Positions 33,667 through 40,973 of a stretch of 48,642 nucleotides of DNA are shown piece after piece. The notes beneath the pieces were generated by a model. That model did not search any database, was not told the origin of the DNA, and saw only the letters and a list, made by a program, of their open reading frames with translations. Each line of letters starts with the position of its first letter. The stretch's first letter is position 1. Source of the stretch: JAXGQD01 sp964574395 (GTDB taxonomy: Bacteria > Bacillota > Clostridia > Saccharofermentanales > Fastidiosipilaceae); contig CAZNNL010000007.1 in the NCBI GenBank assembly GCA_964574395.1, positions 1 to 48,642 on the forward strand, read 5' to 3'. The position numbers and the translations under genes are program-made.

Positions 33667-34405
33667 ATTCTTGTATCCTGAGCTGGCCAACCTATACGGG
33701 GAATCGGGACACCGGCGCTTCTTAAAAATGCTATTTCCGGATGCGGAGTTTATTGAAACAAGTCTTTCGGACAGACCTGGTTTTTCGCAGAGAAAAATTG
33801 ATTTTCTGTTTTTGGGTGCCTTGAGTGAACGTGCGCAAGAAAAAGTTATTCTCGCTTTGCTTCCCTATAAAGCGGCTTTGCTGAACTGCTTTGATGCTGG
33901 ATGTCATGCGCTATTTACTGGAAATGCATTGGAAGTCTTAGGTCGGCAGATCGAGACGGACCAAGGGAAGATTATTCCTGCACTTGATCTGTTTCCATAC
34001 ACAGCCAGACGTCAAATGGATAAGCGGCTTAACTGCTTTTATATAGGAACTTTGTTCGGTGCATTAGCAGAGGAAGTGCAGGCGCAAGATTTTAATTCAG
34101 AAATCGTTGGTTTTAAGAGCCAATTCTCGCAGTGTTTCCCGCTTGCAGGCGAGGGGCTGGCTTATTTTTGCCAAACGACTAAAGGCTTTGGGATGAATGA
34201 AGCAGAAATTGGTGAGGGTTTCATTTATAAAAATGTCGTCGCGACATATCTTCTTGGTCCATTGTTAATTTTAAATCCTGACTTTACCAAGTCATGGCTT
34301 GGCAAAATATCCGAACTAACACCAAAACTACCCTTTGAAGAAACTTTACGCGCTGCTTTCGAGGCAAGGCTTGAAGATTTCCGAAAAGATGATACTGTTC
34401 TTTAG
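33656..34405 (+). CDS. gatD: GatD-like protein that has lost the glutaminase active site
   Basis: 249-residue partner of MurT, class I glutamine amidotransferase fold. It aligns over its length with GatD: N-terminal YPELANLYGESGHRRFL, and GFIYKNVVATYLLGPLL near 188. Against Staphylococcus aureus GatD as I remember it, the nucleophile Cys94 (T-I-C-G-G) is Gly89 in F-T-G-N-A, His189 (T-Y-L-H-G-P) is Leu200 in T-Y-L-L-G-P, and Arg128 (H-G-G-R-T) is Gln159. It should not hydrolyse glutamine. The frame is intact and overlaps murT, with AGGAGG before the ATG at 33656, so it is expressed and probably structural. Confidence 0.82.
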   Translation: MVIEFLYPELANLYGESGHRRFLKMLFPDAEFIETSLSDRPGFSQRKIDFLFLGALSERAQEKVILALLPYKAALLNCFDAGCHALFTGNALEVLGRQIETDQGKIIPALDLFPYTARRQMDKRLNCFYIGTLFGALAEEVQAQDFNSEIVGFKSQFSQCFPLAGEGLAYFCQTTKGFGMNEAEIGEGFIYKNVVATYLLGPLLILNPDFTKSWLGKISELTPKLPFEETLRAAFEARLEDFRKDDTVL

Positions 34406-34432
34406 TAAGCAACGCAGCTGGGAGGGCACAAG

Positions 34433-35299
34433 ATGTCAGACGAAAATAATACAAGCACCACGAAAACAAGCAGCCAAGGACGCCATCTCCACGATCCACA
34501 CGATCATAAACCCACTCTTAAGTTTGGTGACTTATTTAAAACTACGGGAAAGTTTACTTGCGAAGTTTGTGAGGAGCCCATTGTTTATACGAAGCCTTGG
34601 TATATTGCTAATCGTGTTTGGTATTACATCTTTTTTGCTTTCTTGATTTATACGGTTCTGAATAATCGCTCCGTCACAAGTGAAGCGATGCTCTTGAATT
34701 TTGCCATGATAATCGGCGCTTTAGTAATCTACTTATTAGGAGCCGCTTTGATTAACCGTAAAGGTGCCTTCGAGATTGATGAAAAAATGATCGCAGCATT
34801 GGCGGCTAAGCAAACAGAAGAAAGTGGCGTTGCTGCGCCTGAAGAAACAAGTGCTCAAGCAGAAGAAGCTGTTTTATCAGAAGAACAGGCTGAATTACAA
34901 GCACTCTATCAACACTATGCACGCTTGAATGCTGAAGCGAATGGTGAAACGGTGGCGGAAGCTAGCACAGGAGATGCAGCTTCAGACAGTATTGCTGCAG
35001 AGGTTTTACCGCTTGCAGATACCTGTGAGCATGAATTGGTGAGCACCTGGAAGAACTTTGTACCTGGCATGATGGAGTTTACTTGCGCACACTGCGGTAC
35101 TAAACTGACCTTTCCAGCTGAGTTAAAGAAGCGCATCAACATGATATTTTTAGCCATCTCACTAGTCATGATTATTCCGATGATGAACTTTGAGAAAGTA
35201 AGCTTTCTAGCTTTTGTTGGTTTAACCTTACTAGTATTAGTTTTGGCAACTCTTATGCAGGTCTACTTGGTGAAACGCACAGAACTCGTGCCCGTATAG
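34433..35299 (+). CDS. Membrane protein with duplicated CxxC ribbon and two-helix module
   Basis: 288 residues, unknown function. Two copies of one module are visible: a C-x2-C finger (G-K-F-T-C-E-V-C near 40 and M-E-F-T-C-A-H-C near 220) each followed by a helix pair (about 62-82 and 86-108; about 236-253 and 258-278). A Glu/Ala-rich acidic linker (about 115-205) lies between. The N-terminus is His/Asp-rich (HLHDPHDHK), possibly metal binding. It follows gatD by 27 bases with GGGAGG, so it may belong to the murT operon. Confidence 0.6.
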   Translation: MSDENNTSTTKTSSQGRHLHDPHDHKPTLKFGDLFKTTGKFTCEVCEEPIVYTKPWYIANRVWYYIFFAFLIYTVLNNRSVTSEAMLLNFAMIIGALVIYLLGAALINRKGAFEIDEKMIAALAAKQTEESGVAAPEETSAQAEEAVLSEEQAELQALYQHYARLNAEANGETVAEASTGDAASDSIAAEVLPLADTCEHELVSTWKNFVPGMMEFTCAHCGTKLTFPAELKKRINMIFLAISLVMIIPMMNFEKVSFLAFVGLTLLVLVLATLMQVYLVKRTELVPV

Positions 35300-35372
35300 T
35301 AGGGCATTGTGATAATTAAGTTTTTGAGTGCTGCTGTAGCTTGAAAAGTTGGCACCCAAGCTAAAACCCCGC

Positions 35373-36143
35373 CTATGTTTGTGTGTTTTTCTCGTAGATC
35401 AAAGCTAAGCCTTTGAGCATCAAGTAGCGGTCGTACAGAACTTCGCGTTTGCAAAACTCCACGACCGACGAAACCAAGCCCCCTGTCGCTAAAGTCGTAC
35501 AAGCTTCACCTAGCTCTTCTTCAATGCGCTCAATGAGGCCATCAATCATGGCGGCTTGACCATGGATAGCGCCGGACTTCATGCAATTGACCGTGTTTTT
35601 GCCAATTAACTGCTCTGGTGCCGAAAAATCGATGTAGCGCAGTTGTGAAGTACCTGCGACCAGTGCTTCAACAGAAATGGCCAAACCAGGAATAATCATC
35701 CCGCCTTGATAGCGCAAGTCGCGATCAATGACGGAGAATGTTGTGGCCGTTCCCATATCGATAACAATCAATGGCGCAGGATACTCTGCGATGGCTGCGA
35801 TTGCGTTAACAACTAAATCCGAGCCAAGTTCGGCAGGATTGTCGATGCGAATGTTGAGCCCTGTTTTCAGGCCAGGGCCCACAATTAATGCATCCAGACC
35901 AATTAAGGTATTAATTGCTTTGAACAAGGAGCCGCGCAAGTGTGGTACTACGGAAGAGATGATGGCACCCTTGATTTTGCTGCGATCGATTTGATACATG
36001 ATTAAGAAATCGTGAATCAGGAAGGCGAATTCGTCGGATGTTTTGTTCTTATCCGTGGCGCAGCGCATGCTTTGCAGAACACTTTGGCCTTCCATCAAAC
36101 CTATAACAATATGGCTATTACCAACATCGATCGCAAGTAGCAT
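35373..36143 (-). CDS. coaX: Type III pantothenate kinase
   Basis: 256-residue ASKHA-fold kinase for the first step of CoA synthesis, feedback-insensitive. LLAIDVGNSHIVIGL at the start is the phosphate-1 loop, SSVVPHLRGSL near 64 is typical, NPAELGSDLVVNAIAA near 100 holds the catalytic Asp (family usually G-A-D-R; here G-S-D-L, so the Arg is replaced), and IDMGTATTFSVID near 126 is phosphate-2. It is downstream of an ECF S component in one minus-strand unit and divergent from coaBC, giving a CoA locus. Confidence 0.92.
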   Translation of the reverse strand: MLLAIDVGNSHIVIGLMEGQSVLQSMRCATDKNKTSDEFAFLIHDFLIMYQIDRSKIKGAIISSVVPHLRGSLFKAINTLIGLDALIVGPGLKTGLNIRIDNPAELGSDLVVNAIAAIAEYPAPLIVIDMGTATTFSVIDRDLRYQGGMIIPGLAISVEALVAGTSQLRYIDFSAPEQLIGKNTVNCMKSGAIHGQAAMIDGLIERIEEELGEACTTLATGGLVSSVVEFCKREVLYDRYLMLKGLALIYEKNTQT

Positions 36144-36148
36144 TTAAT

Positions 36149-36838
36149 TTACCTCTGTTTACTCTCTGAATATTTATATAGTATCGGCATGGCGATGGCG
36201 CAGAAAACGCCTGAGACAATCATTTCGGGGACACCGTTCGTTGTGATTACACCTAGAACGAAAGTCAGCACGGCGTCACCACTCAGCCCTTTAAGTTGCC
36301 CCAATGCGGGTGCGAAGAACAGGTAGATCAGTGTCATGACCGGTATCGTATTGCATAAGGCACCGAATGCACCTAAAATTGCCGCGCTTATGCCAAGGTT
36401 GACGTGGGTGAGTGCTTTGCCTCGTTTGGCCATTAATTGTTTAAATTGACGCATAAGCAAGGCGGGCAAGTAGCCTGTTAATATTCTTGGCAAAAACACA
36501 ATAATAAGCGATAACAAAGAACCGCTATCACTGCCTGGCACCGGAATTAAAGGTGAAAAGCAAAATGATAAGAGGCTCGGATTAATACTATTGTTAATCA
36601 AGGATGTTAAACCAAAAACCAGCCCCAATGCCGCGCCATAAGCCGGGCCCAACAACAGCCCTCCCAAAATGACCGGAATGTGAACGCTTGTAGCTTTGAT
36701 AAAAACGAGTTGAATAAAGCCTAAAGGTGTAAAACTGAGTAGAACTATTATCGCAACGAATAAGGAAAAAATAATTTGACGTCTGAGTTTCTGTCTCTGT
36801 GTACTGCGTGACACGAGCGGGGATTGATTTGCTTCCAT
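36149..36838 (-). CDS. ECF transporter S component, probably for pantothenate
   Basis: 229-residue membrane protein with about six helices. The N-terminal RQIIFSLFVAIIVLLSFTPLGFI, the VHIPVILGGLLLGPAYGAALGLVFGL stretch near 51 and the NTIPVMTLIYLFF region are typical of ECF S components. The pantothenate assignment (PanT-like) comes from its position five bases before coaX and opposite coaBC. The shared EcfA, EcfA' and EcfT are not here, as expected for group II systems. AGGAGG-type site on the minus strand. Confidence 0.75.
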   Translation of the reverse strand: MEANQSPLVSRSTQRQKLRRQIIFSLFVAIIVLLSFTPLGFIQLVFIKATSVHIPVILGGLLLGPAYGAALGLVFGLTSLINNSINPSLLSFCFSPLIPVPGSDSGSLLSLIIVFLPRILTGYLPALLMRQFKQLMAKRGKALTHVNLGISAAILGAFGALCNTIPVMTLIYLFFAPALGQLKGLSGDAVLTFVLGVITTNGVPEMIVSGVFCAIAMPILYKYSESKQR

Positions 36839-36924
36839 GTTTACCTCCTGCTGCCGTTCTCTTAGGATACAGCGCTATGAAACGTGTGGATTGATAAAAA
36901 CATCATAAACGAGGGGTATGTAAA

Positions 36925-36953
36925 TTGACAAGCCTATCTATTCTTTTTAGAAT
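36925..36953 (+). promoter_or_regulatory. Strong sigma-A promoter of coaBC
   Basis: TTGACA at 36925-36930, 17-bp spacer, TAGAAT at 36948-36953. Transcription would start near 36960, leaving a leader of about 105 nt. Confidence 0.75.
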
Positions 36954-37009
36954 AAGACTAATTGAACGAATAGCTAAGATGTCAAAATAAATTAATATCG
37001 AAATTCAGG

Positions 37010-37052
37010 GCGTGAGCTGCCGTGCAAGGTCAGTTCTTACGCTTTTTCTTTT
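37010..37052 (+). terminator. Terminator-like hairpin in the coaBC leader
   Basis: GCGTGAGCTG (37010-37019) pairs with CAGTTCTTACGC (37031-37042) leaving a TT bulge, about ten pairs, followed by TTTTTCTTTT and then the AGGAG ribosome site. Lying between promoter and gene, it looks like an attenuator. Confidence 0.55.
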
Positions 37053-37066
37053 AGGAGAACTACGCC

Positions 37067-38281
37067 ATGTCACTTTATGGAAAAACCATCGTTTTGGGCG
37101 CGGGAGGGAGTATAGCGGCATACAAAATGCCACTGCTTGTTTCATTGCTTGTTAAACAAGGCATGACAGTTCACCCTGTCATCACACGCGGAGCAGAACA
37201 CTTTGTAGCGCGCGAAGCCCTAGCCACCATGTCCAAGCAAACCGTTTGGTCAGGCAGTTTTGACGCAGGTCCTCCAGGTTTTATGCCACATATTGACCTG
37301 GGCAAGGCGGCCGACATGATTCTTATCGCACCTGCCTCCGCCAATCTAATCGCAAGACTCGCACACGGCATGGCAGACGACATGCTCACGGACATCGTTT
37401 TGGCTGCAACTTGTCCCAAATACATCGTTCCTGCCATGAATACCAATATGTTCGAGAACGAAGCCACGCAAGCTAACCTCAACATTCTTGCCTCACGCGG
37501 CTGGATAATCATGGAGACGGGTGAGGGCCTACTCGCATGTGGCGATGTAGGACGTGGCAAAATGCCGGAGCTGGACGAAATCATGGACTGGCTCAAAGCA
37601 CAATGGAGCGCTGACGCAAGACAAGATCTGGCAGGGCAGCGCATCGTTATTACCGCTGGTCCTACGCAGGAAAAAATAGATCCGGTGCGTTACATTACTA
37701 ATCATTCTACTGGCAAAATGGGCTACTCCCTCGCCGAAGCCGCTGTTACACGTGGTGCAGAGGTCACGCTAATCTCCGGTCCCGTGCAGCTGAAAAAACT
37801 TGCCGGTGTAGACTTGGTACCCGTTGTATCTGCAGCAGACATGTCCGCTGCAGTCCAGGATGCCATGAAAGATGCCGATGCTTTAATCATGGCCGCAGCG
37901 GTTGCTGATTTCACACCTGCTGAACCACAAAATCAAAAAATCAAAAAACAGGGCACTGATTCTGAGAGCCATATAAAACTCAAACGTACAGAAGATATCT
38001 TGGCAACGCTTGGAAAGCAGCGTCAGCCTGGGCAAGTGCTTTGTGGTTTTGCCATGGAAACAGAAAATTTAATAGACAATGCTAAACGCAAACTTGACGA
38101 AAAAAACCTGGATCTCATCTGTGCCAATTCCTTAAACGAAGAAGGTGCAGGCTTCGCCGTAGACACCAATGTACTGACACTAATAAGCCGCACGGGAGAA
38201 GAACAGCTTCCACGCATGAGTAAACGCGACGTCGCAGATAAAATATTAGATAGAATCTTACAGCTCAAAGCTGATGTATAA
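37067..38281 (+). CDS. coaBC: Bifunctional phosphopantothenoylcysteine decarboxylase / phosphopantothenate-cysteine ligase
   Basis: 404-residue CoA enzyme. The CoaC half (1-185) has an FMN-binding GAGGSIAAYK start, PHIDLGKAADMILIAPASAN near 73, VPAMNTNMF near 122 and the substrate-lid Cys in GLLACGDVGRGKM near 154. The CoaB half (190-404) has ITAGPTQEKIDPVRYITNHSTGKMGYSLA near 196, MAAAVADF near 273 and KLKRTEDILATLGK near 304. Length is normal. It is divergent from coaX and the S component, and preceded by a strong promoter and a possible attenuator. Confidence 0.94.
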   Translation: MSLYGKTIVLGAGGSIAAYKMPLLVSLLVKQGMTVHPVITRGAEHFVAREALATMSKQTVWSGSFDAGPPGFMPHIDLGKAADMILIAPASANLIARLAHGMADDMLTDIVLAATCPKYIVPAMNTNMFENEATQANLNILASRGWIIMETGEGLLACGDVGRGKMPELDEIMDWLKAQWSADARQDLAGQRIVITAGPTQEKIDPVRYITNHSTGKMGYSLAEAAVTRGAEVTLISGPVQLKKLAGVDLVPVVSAADMSAAVQDAMKDADALIMAAAVADFTPAEPQNQKIKKQGTDSESHIKLKRTEDILATLGKQRQPGQVLCGFAMETENLIDNAKRKLDEKNLDLICANSLNEEGAGFAVDTNVLTLISRTGEEQLPRMSKRDVADKILDRILQLKADV

Positions 38282-38308
38282 AAGATTGCTACATGGGGGG
38301 AAACACCA

Positions 38309-40177
38309 ATGGAAAAAATGATTACTAAAACGCATTTCAAGAATGTTCCGGATTTTCAAGACTTACGAGAAATGCTTTATCGCACTATCAACCGTTATCC
38401 GGATGAGCCAGCATTTATGTTTAAAGAAAACATTAAGGCTCCGATTCAGAGTGTGACTTATCGGCACTTTGCCGATGATATGGAAGCCTTGGGCAGCTAC
38501 TTGGTAGATCAAGGTCTACAAGAAGCTTACATTTCCGTGATTGGCGAGAATTCTTATCCTTGGTCATTGGCGCACTTAACCATTGTTTGTGGCGTGGGCG
38601 TTTCCGTGCCACTGGATAGGCTTTTGCCAGAAGGAGAAGTCTTAGAACTCTTGCTACGCTGCAAGCCAGCGGCTATCTTTTATGGCAATGAGTTCCATGA
38701 AACCATGATTCGCATTTCTGAGAAAGCACCTTCGCTACGTCTGTTTGTCAATTTGGATGGCGCCATTGACGCTACAGAAGAAGAACACAATGGGGCGAAA
38801 TTTACGAGCCTGGCGCGTGCCATTGCGAGTGGCAAAGAAGTTCTCGCCAAAGGTGATACACGTTACACAGAGGTCCCGATTGACCGTGAGAAAATGTGCT
38901 GTCTCTTGTATACCTCGGGCACAACGGCGTTGGCAAAAGGCGTCATGCTCTCCCATCGCAACTTCTGCGTTCAAGTCAGTGGTTTGGCGCGCGTTGTGCA
39001 TTGGAAGCTTGGTATTCGGAGTCTTTCGATTTTGCCCTTACATCACACCTTCGAAAATACCTGTGGCCTGCTCATGATTCTCTTTTACGGCGGTACGATT
39101 TGTCAGTGTAACGGTCTGCGTTACATCCAGCAGAATATGGTGGAGTACAAGATTCAACTCATCATTGGTGTGCCTCTCATTTTCGAAAGTTTTTATAAGA
39201 AAATTCAGAATGCGATTAAGAAGGGCGGCAAAACAGAAAAAGTCGCCAAAGGCATTAAAATTACACGCACTCTACGCAAGCTCCATATCGATGTTCGTCG
39301 CAAAATATTTAAAGAAATCCTTGCTGCTTTTGGTGGTGCCTTCTACCAAGGCATTTGTGGCGCTGCACCCATCGATCCCGAAATTATTCAGTTCTTTGAC
39401 GACATTGGCGTGCAAGTACTTCAAGGTTACGGCATGACCGAAACTGCCCCCGTTATCGCAGGTTGTAACCATCGCGTGTTTGTTGTTGGTTCCGTGGGAC
39501 ACCCCATCGCAGACACAGAAGTTGCCATAGATAATCAAGTTCCGGGTGAAGAAGGTGAAATCCTGGTGCGTGGCGGTATCGTCATGCAGGGCTATTTGAA
39601 TGACGATGGCACGGTTGATAGAAGTAGTATCGACGAGGATGGTTGGCTACACACGGGGGACGTTGGTCGCTTGGGTGAGAAGGGTTGTCTGTTTATAACG
39701 GGGCGCGTGAAGTCGATGATTGTTTTGCCAAACGGCAAAAAAGTGTTCCCGGAAGAAGTGGAATATCTCATCAACCGCAGCGGGCTCGTGGCAGACTCCA
39801 TGGTATGGGGTGAAGGGGAAGGTGGCGACGTGTTTGTCAGTGCCAAATTCGTCTTGAATCCCGAAGAGTTTTTGGATGAACAAGGTCAGCAACTCGAACC
39901 GCAAAACATCAAAGAACGCCTAGATAAGCTTGTTTCAGACGTTAATGCTGCCATGCCAAACTTTAAAATGATTAAGTATTATGTCTATTCTTTTGAAAAT
40001 ATGGTGCGCACGACGACAAGAAAGATAAAGCGCAATGTCGAACAGGAAAATATTCGTACAGCTCTGCAAGAACACGCGGCTCGTATCAAGGACTGGTCCG
40101 GACGCAATATTGATGAGTTTAAAAAGATCACAAACAGAGACCTGAATGACAGTGATTCGACGAAGCATAGTTCATAA
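38309..40177 (+). CDS. Long-chain acyl-CoA synthetase-like AMP-forming ligase
   Basis: 622-residue ANL-superfamily enzyme that would activate a fatty acid to its CoA thioester. The AMP-binding loop LLYTSGTTALAKGVMLSHRN is near 201, LPLHHTFENTCG near 243, QGYGMTETAPV near 373, and GWLHTGDVGRLGEKG near 446 with FITGRVKSMIV. The C-terminal lysine is expected in RTTTRKIKR near 588. GGGGGGAAA precedes the ATG. It is followed by a metallo-beta-lactamase-fold hydrolase and a second, divergent paralogue. Substrate unknown. Confidence 0.85.
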   Translation: MEKMITKTHFKNVPDFQDLREMLYRTINRYPDEPAFMFKENIKAPIQSVTYRHFADDMEALGSYLVDQGLQEAYISVIGENSYPWSLAHLTIVCGVGVSVPLDRLLPEGEVLELLLRCKPAAIFYGNEFHETMIRISEKAPSLRLFVNLDGAIDATEEEHNGAKFTSLARAIASGKEVLAKGDTRYTEVPIDREKMCCLLYTSGTTALAKGVMLSHRNFCVQVSGLARVVHWKLGIRSLSILPLHHTFENTCGLLMILFYGGTICQCNGLRYIQQNMVEYKIQLIIGVPLIFESFYKKIQNAIKKGGKTEKVAKGIKITRTLRKLHIDVRRKIFKEILAAFGGAFYQGICGAAPIDPEIIQFFDDIGVQVLQGYGMTETAPVIAGCNHRVFVVGSVGHPIADTEVAIDNQVPGEEGEILVRGGIVMQGYLNDDGTVDRSSIDEDGWLHTGDVGRLGEKGCLFITGRVKSMIVLPNGKKVFPEEVEYLINRSGLVADSMVWGEGEGGDVFVSAKFVLNPEEFLDEQGQQLEPQNIKERLDKLVSDVNAAMPNFKMIKYYVYSFENMVRTTTRKIKRNVEQENIRTALQEHAARIKDWSGRNIDEFKKITNRDLNDSDSTKHSS

Positions 40178-40189
40178 GAGGTTGTTCCA

Positions 40190-40840
40190 ATGTTAGAGCT
40201 TTCAAAAATTTTACATCTGTGTTCGGAACGCGGGATGTCAGGCAATTCCTATATTTTGGAGTTGCCTTCATCATCCGTCGTTATTGACCCCTCGCAGGAA
40301 TTGTTCACGCATTTTGCCATTAAAGATGCCGCGGCGATTAGGCTTTTTGCCACACATGGACATTTTGATCACGTATATGCCGTAGATAAATGGCGCGACC
40401 GATTTCCTTGTAAACTAAGCATTCACGAAGCAGAGCAGAAACTTTTGACTGACAAAAATATCAATGCTTCTTTCATGACGCCATTCCCTAATGATTACAG
40501 GCCAGCGGAGCTGACTTTTCAGGATGGCGACGTGCTTGAGTTAGGGGATGGCTTTTATTTCAAAGTAATACACACACCCGGGCATACGAGAGGTAGTAGT
40601 TGTTTCTTGCTTGGGCAGGTGGATTTAGCTGAACCGATGTGCTTGTTTTCCGGTGACACTTTGTTTAGAGGGTCGGTGGGGCGAAGTGATTTACCAACCG
40701 GAGATCCCAATGTGCTGGCAAAAAGCTTGGAGAAGCTACTGCAGGCGGCTGAAACGTGGCCTGAAAAAATGCCAGTTTACCCTGGTCATGGACCTGTGAC
40801 AGATTTTGTTTGGGAAAAGAACCATAATCCTTGGCTTTAA
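40190..40840 (+). CDS. Metallo-beta-lactamase fold hydrolase (glyoxalase II-like)
   Basis: 216-residue two-metal hydrolase. THGHFDH near 55 is the H-x-H-x-D-H motif, HTPGHTRGSSCF near 125 gives the next His, SGDTLFRGSVGR near 151 the bridging Asp, and YPGHGP near 197 the last His. GloB-like thioesterases share this pattern. It lies 12 bases after an acyl-CoA synthetase gene and likely shares its transcript, so an acyl- or glutathione-like thioester substrate is plausible but unproven. Confidence 0.82.
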   Translation: MLELSKILHLCSERGMSGNSYILELPSSSVVIDPSQELFTHFAIKDAAAIRLFATHGHFDHVYAVDKWRDRFPCKLSIHEAEQKLLTDKNINASFMTPFPNDYRPAELTFQDGDVLELGDGFYFKVIHTPGHTRGSSCFLLGQVDLAEPMCLFSGDTLFRGSVGRSDLPTGDPNVLAKSLEKLLQAAETWPEKMPVYPGHGPVTDFVWEKNHNPWL

Positions 40841-40921
40841 TGCTTAGGTTAAAGTGGGGCTTACATCGCGTTAAGTGCTCAGATTGTTTCGGTAAAGATT
40901 TCCTTTTTGCCAAAATACACC

Positions 40922-40927
40922 TATAAT
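40922..40927 (+). promoter_or_regulatory. -10 element before the second acyl-CoA synthetase gene
   Basis: TATAAT 47 bases before the ATG; no convincing -35. It suggests that the gene is at least partly transcribed on its own. Confidence 0.4.
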
Positions 40928-40973
40928 TTATTAGATTGAGTTTCAAAGTATTTGTCCTTACGGAGGTAAGAAT

